The notes under the pieces: generated by a model
The model's input: the letters and a program-made list of their open reading frames with translations, nothing else
What the model was told of the DNA's origin: nothing
Databases searched by the model: none
Source: an uncultured Verrucomicrobiales bacterium
GTDB lineage: Bacteria; Verrucomicrobiota; Verrucomicrobiia; Verrucomicrobiales; Akkermansiaceae
Assembly: GCA_937969495.1 (NCBI GenBank)
Contig: CALBVY010000022.1
Location: 1-42,444 of the forward strand
Reading direction: 5' to 3'
DNA length: 42,444 nucleotides
Part shown: one piece after another, positions 32,992 to 42,342 of the stretch
How positions within the stretch are numbered: position 1 is the stretch's first letter
Layout: every line of letters begins with the position of its first letter
Translations under genes and position numbers: made by a program

Positions 32992-33942
32992 GTGTTAGCG
33001 ACTTATATTCACAACATGGATCCGGTGCTCTTGGATGTTGCTGGACCTATCAAACTGCGTTGGTATGGACTAGGCTATCTGCTTGGTTTTGTTTTTGCAT
33101 ACTACTTACTACGCTGGCAGGCACGTAAGAGTCTTTGGGTTTTACCGGAGAATAAGGTATCGGATTTCATCACCTATGCAGCGGTGTTTGGAGTTTTTAT
33201 CGGCGGGCGGCTGGGCTCTGTGTTGATTTATAATTTTGATGCCTTTCTCAGTGATCCGAGCATGATCTTTAAGGTCTGGGATGGGGGGATGGCGAGTCAT
33301 GGTGGGATTTTAGGATTGATGATTGTTACTTTTGTCTATGCTAGGAAAAACAATGTGTCGTGGACGGGCGTAGGCGATGGTCTTTGTGTGGTGGCGCCCA
33401 TTGGGATATTCTTGGTAAGAATCGCAAACTTTATCAATGGTGAGCTATACGGGAGGGCGGTAAATGGAGTCAGCTGGGCGATTAAATTTCCAGCGTCACT
33501 TTATACGGACTTAGAAAATGACCCTGTTAAGTTGAGCGAAGCATTTACCTCCTGTCAGGCGGTTGATCCATCGATTGGTGAGCAGCCATACAGCTATTTA
33601 GTTGCTCAAGCGCGAGACAATCCAGAGCTCCTTGAGACTCTGGGTGGGTACCTAAAAGCTAGGCACCCGTCTCAGCTTTATGAAGCGTTACTTGAGGGTT
33701 TGGTCTTATTTCTCATCCTATTTATGACACGGATCAAATTCCCCAAATTGGCAAACGGAGTCTTAACGGGTATGTTTTTTATTTTCTACGCCGTATTCCG
33801 TATTATTGTAGAAGGGTTTAGAGAACCAGATTCTGCGATGATTGGCGTGTTTACCAAGGGGCAGTTTTATTCACTCTTTATGGTGATCGCAGGTTTAGCC
33901 TTTCTTGGCTATGCTTACCGAACTAGCAAAAAAGTGGCTTAG
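32992..33942 (+). CDS. lgt: prolipoprotein diacylglyceryl transferase
   Basis: A 316-residue inner-membrane enzyme with seven hydrophobic segments. It transfers diacylglycerol from phosphatidylglycerol to the lipobox Cys of preprolipoproteins. The conserved blocks are KLRWYGLGYLLGF, GGRLGS, MASHGGILG, RIANFINGELYGR (active-site region) and RHPSQLYEALLEG. The start is GTG at 32992 (MLATYIHNMDPVLLDV), matching homologues. An insertion-like segment (about 160-215, between YGR and RHPSQLYE) is longer than I expect. It would act on the lipoprotein encoded at 6081. Its stop overlaps that of hisK on the other strand (shared TTAG). Confidence 0.95.
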   Translation: MLATYIHNMDPVLLDVAGPIKLRWYGLGYLLGFVFAYYLLRWQARKSLWVLPENKVSDFITYAAVFGVFIGGRLGSVLIYNFDAFLSDPSMIFKVWDGGMASHGGILGLMIVTFVYARKNNVSWTGVGDGLCVVAPIGIFLVRIANFINGELYGRAVNGVSWAIKFPASLYTDLENDPVKLSEAFTSCQAVDPSIGEQPYSYLVAQARDNPELLETLGGYLKARHPSQLYEALLEGLVLFLILFMTRIKFPKLANGVLTGMFFIFYAVFRIIVEGFREPDSAMIGVFTKGQFYSLFMVIAGLAFLGYAYRTSKKVA

Positions 33943-34733
33943 AGCTGCTCAAAACTACGTTGCCGATTTTGAAATAAAAGTGTCTCCGTGTAGCCAGCAT
34001 CTTGGGCATGGCGAATGGCATGGCTGAAGTCACGGGCAACTTCATTAGGATGGTGTGCATCAGATGAGATCACGAGAGGGATTCCGGCGGAGAAGGCCAG
34101 ATCGAGAAAGTCAAACTCTGGGTATACTTCTTCGCAAGGTTTGTGGAGTCCTGCGGTATTGATTTCAATAGCACAGCCGCTCGCTGCGATCGCATCGATG
34201 GTAGGCTCATAGAAACGCCGTAAGTCACCACTTGGTCTGTAGCCAAATTTCTTAATGAGGTCTGGGTGAGCTAGGATATCAAACAGCCCACTTTCTGCCA
34301 TGGTGGAGTAAGTTTGCCAATATTGCGCCCAGGCATCTTCCACGTCAGTTTCTGCCCATTTTTTGAGCCAAGCTGGGTTATCAAAATCCCAGCCAGACAG
34401 GTAGTGAACGGAGCCAATGAGGTAGTCCCAGTTATACTTTTCAGTGAGTGTTACTATCCATTTTTCACAACCAGACAGCCAATCGCACTCCATACCTGCG
34501 CGAATAGGGAGATGATCGCCGGCGGCAGCACGGGCGCGTTCTATCCATTCAAAATACTCCGGGAGCTGCTCTGAGCGCATCCGCCAATCGTCAAAAGGCT
34601 CTGGTAAAGCTGGCGCATGATCTGATATGCCGTATTCCGTTAGTCCAGCTGTGATGGCGGCATGAACATATTCCTCTGGTGAGCCCTCTGCGTGCATACA
34701 GAGGGGGGTATGGGTATGGTAATCAGCTGGCAT
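33939..34733 (-). CDS. hisK: PHP-domain histidinol-phosphatase
   Basis: A 264-residue PHP-superfamily phosphatase. The N-terminal DYHTHTPLCMHAEGSPEEYV gives the first metal ligands (H6, H8), and SDHAP, H38-type and later HPDLIKKF, IEINTAG and SSDAHHPNEV carry the remaining ligands. It removes phosphate from L-histidinol phosphate in histidine synthesis. Its length matches the HisK type, not the HAD-type HisB. Its stop overlaps the lgt stop by four bases. hisG, the first enzyme of the pathway, lies 1.2 kb further along. Confidence 0.9.
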   Translation of the reverse strand: MPADYHTHTPLCMHAEGSPEEYVHAAITAGLTEYGISDHAPALPEPFDDWRMRSEQLPEYFEWIERARAAAGDHLPIRAGMECDWLSGCEKWIVTLTEKYNWDYLIGSVHYLSGWDFDNPAWLKKWAETDVEDAWAQYWQTYSTMAESGLFDILAHPDLIKKFGYRPSGDLRRFYEPTIDAIAASGCAIEINTAGLHKPCEEVYPEFDFLDLAFSAGIPLVISSDAHHPNEVARDFSHAIRHAQDAGYTETLLFQNRQRSFEQL

Positions 34734-34801
34734 GATAGAATTAACTTAGACGGTATACATTTCTCGAAAGATCAATGTATACTTTGGGTTTAAAGTAAGC
34801 A

Positions 34802-34838
34802 GAAAAAGGGACACAGCGCGTGGCCATGTCCCTTTTTC
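34802..34838 (-). terminator. intrinsic terminator after the mS38-like gene
   Basis: A perfect 12-bp inverted repeat gaaaaagggaca / tgtccctttttc. It lies 33 bases downstream of the mS38-like stop on the minus strand and upstream of the hisK start. Confidence 0.82.
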
Positions 34839-34871
34839 AGAAGTGCAATATCTACACTACAAATCCTGAAA

Positions 34872-34976
34872 CTAGGACTTGTAACGAAGACGCTTCTTAT
34901 GGCGATTAGCCTTCATGCGCTTTCTGCGCTTATGTTTGCTAATTTTCGTCTTACGACGTTTTTTAAGACATCCCAT
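34872..34976 (-). CDS. AURKAIP1/COX24-domain (mS38-like) small basic protein
   Basis: A 34-residue protein too short for most gene finders. It begins MGCLKKRRKTKISKHKRRKR and ends MKANRHKKRLRYKS. It is almost all Lys/Arg/His, matching the AURKAIP1/COX24 motif (KKRRxKKxxKHKxxKRxKxxRHK). That motif is shared with the mitochondrial ribosomal protein mS38 and with small proteins in other bacteria. A ribosome-associated role is inferred from that relationship. It has its own ATG at 34976 and a good terminator downstream, so it appears to be a true transcription unit. Confidence 0.75.
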   Translation of the reverse strand: MGCLKKRRKTKISKHKRRKRMKANRHKKRLRYKS

Positions 34977-35051
34977 GGTAGTTCGGTGTTAGTTTGGGTT
35001 GATCAGCTTGATTACAGCTGGAGATTTGGCGGAAAAAAGTGTGTGTGAGGC

Positions 35052-35927
35052 TTAGAGCACGATTTTTGAGAGGGGATACTCAATTAATCCTTCAGCTCCA
35101 AGAGCTTTTAGATCGGGGATGAGCTCGCGGGCTACAGAGTCTTCAATGATGGTTTCTACGGCTACCCAGTTATCTTCAGCGAGGCGGTTGACGGTGGGGC
35201 GGCGGAGAGATGGTAGGGTATCAAGGACAGCTTGCAAAGACTTTTCAGGAAGGTTCATTTTTAATCCTACTTTACCACGTGCTTCAAGAGCAGCTTTGAG
35301 CATGAGGACCATGCGATCCATTTTATGGCGTTTCCATTCGTCTTGATAGGCTGTTTTAGAGCCGTAGAAGTGAGGGAAAGAGGTGAGTAGGGTGTCTACG
35401 ATGCGGAGATTATTGGCTCGGATAGAAGATCCAGTCTCGGTGACATCGACGATGGCATCGACGAGATCCGGTACTTTCACCTCGGTAGCACCCCAGGAGT
35501 ATTCTACCTCGGCATTGACACCGTGTTTTTTCAGGTAGTTTTCAGTGATTTCTACTCCTTCCGTGGCGATGCGTTTACCCTCTAGATCCTGCACGCTTTG
35601 AACAGGTGAGTCTTCTGGCACGACGAGGACCCATTTGGTAGGGCGAACCGTAGCACGAGAGTAGGGGAGCTCGGCGAGATCTACTAAGCTGCTCTCATGA
35701 GCCGATGCCCAGTCTAACCCAGTGATACCACAATCGATAAACCCTTGAGAAAGATAACGTCCAATTTCCTGAGCACGGATAAGGTAAATGTCCAAATCCC
35801 CATCATCGGAGTCAGGACGCAGCCCGCGGGATGATAGGTGCACGTTGTATCCAGCTTGCTTCAAGAGCTGAATCGTAGGATCTTGAAGTGAGCCTTTTGG
35901 GAGTGCGATTTTAAGCGACTGGGACAT
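35052..35927 (-). CDS. hisG: ATP phosphoribosyltransferase (long form)
   Basis: About 291 residues from the ATG at 35927 (MSQSLKIALPKGSLQD); the frame extends to 35990. It condenses ATP with PRPP, the first step of histidine synthesis. The catalytic half contains LPKGSL, RAQEIGRYL, DCGITGLDW and DVTETGSSIRANNLRI. The C-terminal about 75 residues (GLKMNLPEKSL ... LIEYPLSKIVL) are the regulatory domain of the long, HisZ-independent type. In that type histidine binds the C-terminal domain and inhibits the enzyme. It is divergent from tkt, with 173 bases between. Confidence 0.94.
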   Translation of the reverse strand: MSQSLKIALPKGSLQDPTIQLLKQAGYNVHLSSRGLRPDSDDGDLDIYLIRAQEIGRYLSQGFIDCGITGLDWASAHESSLVDLAELPYSRATVRPTKWVLVVPEDSPVQSVQDLEGKRIATEGVEITENYLKKHGVNAEVEYSWGATEVKVPDLVDAIVDVTETGSSIRANNLRIVDTLLTSFPHFYGSKTAYQDEWKRHKMDRMVLMLKAALEARGKVGLKMNLPEKSLQAVLDTLPSLRRPTVNRLAEDNWVAVETIIEDSVARELIPDLKALGAEGLIEYPLSKIVL

Positions 35928-36100
35928 GGGGCTTGTGTGGTCGACGACGACGACGGGCGGCTTGTTTAACTTCAAAATCAGAGGAATCAACGCGAAATTT
36001 CAGATTTCTAGAGAAAATAGGTTTGAAAAGGTGATATTCTCGCGAGTTGTCTCGATTCATGCTTGCCGCCGAGTGCTCTTCTGTGGATTCTCCGCACGTC

Positions 36101-38083
36101 ATGAATCAAGAAATTTTAGCACAAGCCGCCAACGAGGCCCGAGGTCTCGCTATTGATGCCGTTCACGCATGCTCATCTGGTCACCTAGGCCTCCCGCTTG
36201 GGTGTGCTGAGATTGGGGCTGTTTTATTTGGGAGTTCACTGAGCTATGATCCTTCAGCGCCCAAGTGGCTGAACCGTGATCGTTTTATTCTCTCCGCAGG
36301 GCATGGCTCAATGTTTCTCTATAGCTGGCTGCATATGGCTGGCTATGACCTTTCACTTGAGGAGGTGAAGAATTTCCGTCAGCTTCATAGCATCACTCCT
36401 GGTCACCCAGAGTTTGATGAAACTCCAGGAGTAGAGGCTACCACTGGTCCTCTGGGGCAGGGTGTGGCGAATGCAGTAGGATATGCACTTAGTGGTAAGC
36501 ATGCGGCAGCGAAGTTTAATACCGCTGAACATACTGTTTTTGATAACCATGTGCTGGCTTTGTTAGGTGATGGTTGCTTGCAGGAAGGTGTGGCCAAAGA
36601 GGCTATTGCCTTTGCCGGGCACAACCATCTCGATAACCTTATCCTCATTTACGATAGCAATGACGTCACTCTTGATGCCATGGCGGATGTGAGCCAAAGT
36701 GAAGATGCGGAACAATACTTTACTTCTCAGTGCTGGGATGCGGTGACCGTTGATGGTCACGATCTGGCTGCTTTAGCCAATGCTCTAACTGAGGCCAAGA
36801 ATAATGACAACGGTAAGCCTAAGGTGATCATTGCAAAAACAACGATTGGAAAAGGTATCCCAGAAGTTGCAGGAACGGCAAAAGGTCATGGTGAAGGTGG
36901 TGCGAACTTTGCTGAATCAGCGCGTAAGGGTTTGGGGCTGCCTGAAGAGACGTTCTTTGTTTCTGAGGCTACCAAGGCATTTTTTGCGGACCGTCAGAAA
37001 GAGCTTAACGCGGACTTTAAGGCGTGGAATGATACGTATGATGCCTGGGTATCTGCCAATCCAGAGCTAGCAGCGGAACTCTCAAGTGGTGTTGCCAAAA
37101 CAGTGCCAAGTGATCTCATCGATCAGATTCCTGAGTTTGCAGAGGATTACAAAAATGCCACCCGTGCTTCTGGTGGTGATGTGATTCAGTCTGTAGCCGC
37201 TGCCATGCCATCGCTGATTACAGGTTCTGCAGATCTCTACGGATCTACCAAGAACTACATCAAAGGCGCGGGCGATTTTAGTAAGGATAACTACGCTGGA
37301 AGAAATATCTGGTATGGTATCCGTGAGCACGCCATGGGCGCGATCAGTAACGGTATTGCTTATGATGGCCTATTCCGTGCCAGTGCTGCTACTTTTGCTG
37401 TATTTGCAGATTATCTGAGACCGTCTATCCGTCTTGCTGCTCTCGCTAAGCTTCCTGTAACCTATATTCTTACGCACGATTCCGTGGGAGTTGGTGAAGA
37501 CGGTCCTACCCACCAACCAGTGGAAACAGTGAGTGGACTTCGCGTGATTGCAGGGCTTGACGTTTTCCGCCCAGCGGATGCGGAGGAAACTGCTGGTGCC
37601 TGGGCTGCCTCCATGCACCGCACTGATGGGCCGAGCGCACTTTTCCTCACACGTCAAACAGTTCCTAACTACACGGAAACTTCCGTGCGAACGCGCCGCG
37701 AAGGAGCTTATTTCGGTGGTTATATTCTGAAAAAGGAAACCGCTGAGCTAGAAACCATTCTCATAGCGAGTGGCTCTGAGGTAGAGCATATGATGAATGC
37801 TGCCAAGGAGCTTGGTGACGGTGTCCGCGTAGTATCCATGCCTTGTATGGAGAGATTTGATCGTCAGAGTGCTGAGTATAAAGAAAGTGTTCTGCCAGCA
37901 GCGTGTCGCCGCCGTGTATCCATTGAAGCTGGTGTCTCTGGACTTTGGTGGAAGTATGTCGGTGATCAAGGGCAAGTCTTAGGAATTGATCGATTTGGTA
38001 TTTCCGCTCCAGGTAATGTCGTTATGCAAGAGTTGGGAATGACTGCTGAGAATGTTGTTTCTGCTGTGAAGTCACTTGCTTAA
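36101..38083 (+). CDS. tkt: transketolase
   Basis: About 660 residues from the ATG at 36101 ([15 protein letters not shown]); an in-frame ATG at 36047 would add 18 residues not expected for the family. It is a ThDP enzyme moving two-carbon units in the pentose phosphate pathway. Motifs: GHLGLPLG near the N-terminus, [13 protein letters not shown], the ThDP/Mg motif [25 protein letters not shown] and [21 protein letters not shown] and [18 protein letters not shown]. It is the usual bacterial length. It lies 36 bases before the RpiB-GlyA gene, so these pentose-pathway genes are probably co-transcribed. Confidence 0.95.
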   Translation: MNQEILAQAANEARGLAIDAVHACSSGHLGLPLGCAEIGAVLFGSSLSYDPSAPKWLNRDRFILSAGHGSMFLYSWLHMAGYDLSLEEVKNFRQLHSITPGHPEFDETPGVEATTGPLGQGVANAVGYALSGKHAAAKFNTAEHTVFDNHVLALLGDGCLQEGVAKEAIAFAGHNHLDNLILIYDSNDVTLDAMADVSQSEDAEQYFTSQCWDAVTVDGHDLAALANALTEAKNNDNGKPKVIIAKTTIGKGIPEVAGTAKGHGEGGANFAESARKGLGLPEETFFVSEATKAFFADRQKELNADFKAWNDTYDAWVSANPELAAELSSGVAKTVPSDLIDQIPEFAEDYKNATRASGGDVIQSVAAAMPSLITGSADLYGSTKNYIKGAGDFSKDNYAGRNIWYGIREHAMGAISNGIAYDGLFRASAATFAVFADYLRPSIRLAALAKLPVTYILTHDSVGVGEDGPTHQPVETVSGLRVIAGLDVFRPADAEETAGAWAASMHRTDGPSALFLTRQTVPNYTETSVRTRREGAYFGGYILKKETAELETILIASGSEVEHMMNAAKELGDGVRVVSMPCMERFDRQSAEYKESVLPAACRRRVSIEAGVSGLWWKYVGDQGQVLGIDRFGISAPGNVVMQELGMTAENVVSAVKSLA

Positions 38084-38119
38084 GCCTTTGTTTTTTAAAA
38101 GCTCACTGTTATAAATATT

Positions 38120-39778
38120 ATGAACATTGCCCTAGGAGCCGATCACGGAGGTGTTGATCTAAAACACGCTATCGTTACCTACTTACAGTCTACAGGTCAT
38201 ACGGTAAAAGACTTTGGAACTACGAGTCCAGATTCCGTAGATTATTCTGATTATGCAGATCAAGTAGCTCGCGGTGTTGCAACTGGTGGCTTTGACCGAG
38301 GTATTCTTATCTGCAAGTCAGGTATTGGCATGTGTCTAGCTGCAAACCGTTTTCACAATGTGCGCGGAGTGAATGTTCGTAATGTGGATGAGACCATTAC
38401 CACACGCGAGCATAACGATGCTAATGTACTCTGCTTAGGTGCCGGGCACCTTGATGCCGATGTTACGATTAAAATGGTAGAGGCTTTTCTCACCACAGAG
38501 TTTGCTGGTGGTCGCCACGAGCGCCGCTTGATGAAGGCTTCCGGGAGCCGTTTAGCCATCACTGATCCTGAGTTATTTGATGTGATCGCTAAGGAAACAC
38601 TGCGCCAGAATCAGAATATTGAACTGATTGCCTCTGAGAACTTCACCAGTGGTGCTGTGATGGAAGCGCAGGGGAGCTTACTGACTAATAAATACGCGGA
38701 GGGTTACCCTGGGCGTCGGTGGTATGGTGGTTGTGAACACGTTGATGTAGCAGAGCAGTTAGCTATTGATCGGGTAAAGGAAATTTTTGGCGCAGATCAT
38801 GCCAACGTGCAGCCGCACTCAGGCTCACAGGCTAATACCGCGGTTTACTTTGCCGTGCTTAAGCCAGGGGATAAAATCCTTACCATGGATCTTGCACATG
38901 GAGGTCATCTAACACACGGCCATAAAGCCAACTTCTCAGGGAAATTCTACGAGGTCACTCACTACGGTGTCCGCGAAGAGGATGAGAGAATCGATTACGA
39001 TGCCCTTGAGAAAGTGGCCGAGGAGCTGAAGCCTAAGCTGATTACCACTGGAGCTAGTGCGTATCCACGTGAGATTGATTTTAAGAGGATGGGGGAGATT
39101 GCCAGAAAGGTAGGAGCCTATCTCTTTGTCGATATGGCGCACATTGCGGGTCTGGTGGCCGCTGGAGTACATCCAAATCCTGTGCCACATGCGGATTTTG
39201 TAACATCCACCACTCACAAGTCTCTACGTGGACCTCGTGGTGGCATCATTCTGTGCAAAGAGGAGTATGCCAAAAAAATCGATGGCACGGTCTTCCCTGG
39301 TATTCAAGGCGGGCCACTGATGCATGTCATTGCCGCTAAAGCCGCGTGTTTTGGTGAGATTCTCAACACTGATTTTAAAGGCTATTCAGAGCAGGTGGTC
39401 AAAAATGCTCAAGCCATGGCTGCGCGCCTCGCGGAGCACGGCTACCGGATCGTCTCCGGGGGCACGGATAATCACCTGATGTTAGTAGACCTTCGTCCAT
39501 CTGGTCTTGATGGCTCTATCGCTCAACATGCGCTTGATGAGTCCGGTATCACAGTGAATAAAAATTCTATCCCCTTTGATACTGCTGGTCCATTCAAGCC
39601 AAGCGGTATCCGCATAGGAACTCCCGCTGTTACCACCCGTGGTATGAAAGAAGCGGATGTGGAGCAAGTAGCGGACTTCATTCACGAAGCCCTGCAAAAT
39701 AATGATCAGGACGAGAAGCTACACGAGCTTCGTGAGCGAGTTTTTGCATTTAACCGGAGCTTTCCGCTGCCGAAGTAA
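38120..39778 (+). CDS. fusion of ribose-5-phosphate isomerase B and serine hydroxymethyltransferase
   Basis: A 552-residue protein with two complete enzymes in one frame. Residues 1-137 are RpiB: GADHGG (6-11), the SGIGM segment after the catalytic-type Cys ([11 protein letters not shown]65), NDANVLCLG and the usual ending [10 protein letters not shown]. Residues about 146-552 are serine hydroxymethyltransferase, beginning [28 protein letters not shown], with the PLP lysine K367 in [12 protein letters not shown]. The linker is only a few residues. It would interconvert ribose and ribulose 5-phosphate and serine/glycine with tetrahydrofolate. The internal ATG at 38531 has no ribosome site, so separate initiation looks unlikely. 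Confidence 0.93.
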   Translation: MNIALGADHGGVDLKHAIVTYLQSTGHTVKDFGTTSPDSVDYSDYADQVARGVATGGFDRGILICKSGIGMCLAANRFHNVRGVNVRNVDETITTREHNDANVLCLGAGHLDADVTIKMVEAFLTTEFAGGRHERRLMKASGSRLAITDPELFDVIAKETLRQNQNIELIASENFTSGAVMEAQGSLLTNKYAEGYPGRRWYGGCEHVDVAEQLAIDRVKEIFGADHANVQPHSGSQANTAVYFAVLKPGDKILTMDLAHGGHLTHGHKANFSGKFYEVTHYGVREEDERIDYDALEKVAEELKPKLITTGASAYPREIDFKRMGEIARKVGAYLFVDMAHIAGLVAAGVHPNPVPHADFVTSTTHKSLRGPRGGIILCKEEYAKKIDGTVFPGIQGGPLMHVIAAKAACFGEILNTDFKGYSEQVVKNAQAMAARLAEHGYRIVSGGTDNHLMLVDLRPSGLDGSIAQHALDESGITVNKNSIPFDTAGPFKPSGIRIGTPAVTTRGMKEADVEQVADFIHEALQNNDQDEKLHELRERVFAFNRSFPLPK

Positions 39779-39787
39779 AGTGTTCGT

Positions 39788-40153
39788 CTACTCCGTTATT
39801 GGCTCTTTGATTCTAAACTCCTCCACTGGAACACCACCGATGAGATGTTCATCGATGATTCGTTCCAGTGTGTAGGGGGTGCAGGAATGATACCAGACAC
39901 CTTCTGGATACACTACGGCGATAGGTCCCTGAGCACACACGCGGAGGCAGTTCGCCTTACTCCGGAATATCTTCCCAGCGGGTTTGATGTGGAGCTCATT
40001 GAGTCTATTTTTAAGATAGTTCCATGCCGTGATGCTGTCACCCTTACGGCAGCATTTGTCCTTGGTTTGGTCTGCACATAGAAAAATATGCCGTTCTATT
40101 TGATGGGGGACGCCTAAGCTATGCGCCGTCTTTTCTGTCTCTGGATGAATCAT
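39788..40153 (-). CDS. thioredoxin-like [2Fe-2S] ferredoxin-domain protein
   Basis: A 121-residue protein of the thioredoxin-like 2Fe-2S type. The cysteine pattern is visible: [12 protein letters not shown] followed later by [10 protein letters not shown], with the invariant-looking end block [14 protein letters not shown] and EHLIGG. These small proteins are related to the NuoE ferredoxin fold and to CbiW-like proteins, and are often annotated only as (2Fe-2S) ferredoxin domain-containing. The physiological partner is unknown. It is downstream of a secreted-protein gene and gatB on the same strand, and convergent with RpiB-GlyA. Confidence 0.88.
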   Translation of the reverse strand: MIHPETEKTAHSLGVPHQIERHIFLCADQTKDKCCRKGDSITAWNYLKNRLNELHIKPAGKIFRSKANCLRVCAQGPIAVVYPEGVWYHSCTPYTLERIIDEHLIGGVPVEEFRIKEPITE

Positions 40154-40183
40154 GGATGCGAGATGATATGGGTGAGTTTTTTG

Positions 40184-40726
40184 TTAGCGAGTGCGCACAG
40201 GTTTGATGTGTTTGTTGACAAAGCGAATCGCGAGAAAACATTTCTTTTTAATGATGCCTGGTCCGATGAGGATGGACTGTGCATTACCCTTGTGCCAGAT
40301 ATGAGTCATTAAGATATCATGCGTTTTGAAATCCTCAGTGGCCGGGTAGTGAACGGCTTGTGCGGGAGGGTTGTATACTTGCGTAAATAACGTACTTGCT
40401 TCCGCCCAGGCTTCCTTGAGTGCCCTGTTGTATTGATCGAGATTAAGCTCATCAGAGCGGAGAGTGATTTCCTTGAGGCCTCCTTCATCATCCCAATCGA
40501 AGTAAAGACGGTAGCTGAGACCTGCTAGTTTAGCCTTACACTTAAAAGCACCATTGAGGGCAGTATTTCCAAAAAAATCACCATCAAGCTGTTGTTCCAC
40601 CATGGTACTAGCTTGTAGTTTCTTGGTGACTTCTGCACGCGTATCACCAAATTCTAAGGTGTCATACACCCCTGCATGACATAGAGAAGCGATGGTAAAA
40701 TAGAGCGTAGCAAGGATGCGCAACAT
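40184..40726 (-). CDS. secreted hypothetical protein
   Basis: A 180-residue protein with a signal peptide (MLRILATLYFTIASLCHA). The mature part opens VYDTLEFGDTRAEVTKKL, resembling the N-terminus of secreted proteins built on one repeated strand-helix unit, then an ALNGAFKCKAKLAGLSYRLYFD segment that could bind a ligand. Two Cys are present, one in KCKA and one in KKKCFL near the end. I recognise no family with confidence. It starts 13 bases after gatB stops and is followed after 30 bases by the ferredoxin gene. Confidence 0.7.
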   Translation of the reverse strand: MLRILATLYFTIASLCHAGVYDTLEFGDTRAEVTKKLQASTMVEQQLDGDFFGNTALNGAFKCKAKLAGLSYRLYFDWDDEGGLKEITLRSDELNLDQYNRALKEAWAEASTLFTQVYNPPAQAVHYPATEDFKTHDILMTHIWHKGNAQSILIGPGIIKKKCFLAIRFVNKHIKPVRTR

Positions 40727-40739
40727 TGGTTCTAGGCGG

Positions 40740-42200
40740 TTATAAAATTTTCCCCTTAATGGTATCCGTCACCATTTTGGGATTTGCTTTCCCTTGAGAC
40801 GCTTTCATGACTTGACCTACGAGGAAGTTGATGAGTTTTTCATTTCCGCCCTGAATTTCCGTCACTTTATCAGGGTTTGCGGTGATGACTTCATCAATGA
40901 TCGTTTCAATTGCGCTGTTATCAGCAGGCTCAAAGCCCATTGATTTTGCCATTTCTGACGCTTTGACATCAGGCTTCTCCCACAGTGCGGCGAAGACTTC
41001 GCGTGCTTGGTTGTTAGAAATCGTTCCTCCCTCTACCAGCTGGACAAGCTCAAGGATATGCCCAGCGGGTAGTGGGCAGTCTGTGATGCTTGTATTGTCT
41101 TCATTGAGTTTGGCGAGCAGGCTGTTGGTGATCCAGTTAGCCACTTTTTTCCCTAGTTTAGGATCGCTGGCAGCTTTTTCAAAGTAGTGAGCGAGTTCTT
41201 GATCACTGGTAAGAACGCCAGCGTCATAGGCGTTGATGCCAAAGTCTTTTTCAAATCGATCACGCTTCTCATGAGGTAGCTCAGGGACTTGAGGTCGCAT
41301 TTTTTCTACCAATGCAGCAGTGCGGATGGGGAGTAGATCTGGTTCTGGGAAATAGCGGTAATCATGAGCGTCTTCCTTGGTGCGCATCATCTGAGTTTCA
41401 CCAAGGTCAGCATCCCAACGGCGGGTTGATTGTATTTGTGCGATACCTGCATCTAACTCCTCTGCTTGTCGCTCTATCTCATAATGTAATGAGTTTCTTA
41501 CAGCAGAGATGGAGTTAAGATTCTTAAGCTCTATTTTTTCACCCAGTTCCTCTTGCCCATGTGGACGCAGCGAGACGTTGACATCACAGCGCATCTGACC
41601 TTTTTCCATATCCGCATCAGAGACGCCTCCGTAGATGAGGATCTGCTGGAGGGACTTCAGGTAGGCGTAGGCTTCTTCTGGGGTGTCAATATCAGGATCT
41701 GAAACAATCTCCATGAGGGGAGTGCCAGCGCGGTTAAAATCAATGGTAGAGTTTTTGGCATGGTGGGTGGACTTGGCCACGTCTTCTTCCAAGTGAATCC
41801 GTGTTAGTTTAACGGTTTTTCCAGGGTTGGGGATATTTTTTTGCACCTCCTTGGGGTAAGCGAGGTCATAGAGTGGCACGCCTCCACCCATGCAGAGAGG
41901 AAGGTCAAACTGCGTGAGCTGATAGTTCTTTGGCATGTCGGGGTAGAAGTAGTTTTTTCTATCCCACTTGGAAATCTCCGGCGTTTTGCAATCGATCATC
42001 ATCCCTGCGAGGATGGTTTGTTCAATGGCGTGTTTGTTGAGCACCGGCATAGCGCCGGGTAATCCTAGGCAAACAGGGCAGACATTGCTGTTCGGCTCTT
42101 CACCAAAACTGGTGGGGCAGGCACAGAACATCTTGCTCTTTGATTTGATCTGGCAGTGGACTTCAAGTCCGATGGTAACAATGTAATCTGAAACAGGCAT
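40740..42200 (-). CDS. gatB: aspartyl/glutamyl-tRNA(Asn/Gln) amidotransferase subunit B
   Basis: A 486-residue GatB. It phosphorylates Glu-tRNA(Gln) and Asp-tRNA(Asn) and amidates them with ammonia from GatA. The signature YIVTIGLEVHCQIKSKSKMF, the CACP...CPVCLGLPGAMP zinc-binding Cys pair, KNYFYPDMPKNYQLTQFDLP, the central AGTPLMEIVSDPD and the C-terminal YqeY-like domain (LINFLVGQVMKAS) are all present. GatA and GatC are not in this window. The gene starts a minus-strand group with two small genes downstream. No Shine-Dalgarno precedes the ATG (cctctccacatcc). Confidence 0.97.
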   Translation of the reverse strand: MPVSDYIVTIGLEVHCQIKSKSKMFCACPTSFGEEPNSNVCPVCLGLPGAMPVLNKHAIEQTILAGMMIDCKTPEISKWDRKNYFYPDMPKNYQLTQFDLPLCMGGGVPLYDLAYPKEVQKNIPNPGKTVKLTRIHLEEDVAKSTHHAKNSTIDFNRAGTPLMEIVSDPDIDTPEEAYAYLKSLQQILIYGGVSDADMEKGQMRCDVNVSLRPHGQEELGEKIELKNLNSISAVRNSLHYEIERQAEELDAGIAQIQSTRRWDADLGETQMMRTKEDAHDYRYFPEPDLLPIRTAALVEKMRPQVPELPHEKRDRFEKDFGINAYDAGVLTSDQELAHYFEKAASDPKLGKKVANWITNSLLAKLNEDNTSITDCPLPAGHILELVQLVEGGTISNNQAREVFAALWEKPDVKASEMAKSMGFEPADNSAIETIIDEVITANPDKVTEIQGGNEKLINFLVGQVMKASQGKANPKMVTDTIKGKIL

Positions 42201-42342
42201 GGATGTGGAGAGGAATTAAGCGGAATTCACACCAATCATCAACGCTGGAATTAAAAAGGCTCTGACATGCCAGGGCTACCTCATTTTGAAATGCTAGAAA
42301 ATTAGCCTTGTACAAGTGAACAGATTAGTATACTTGAGCCGC

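Noticed and set aside
38531-38560. Independent GlyA start at the internal ATG at 38531
   Set aside because: No Shine-Dalgarno precedes it, and the SHMT family start lies about 8 residues further on.
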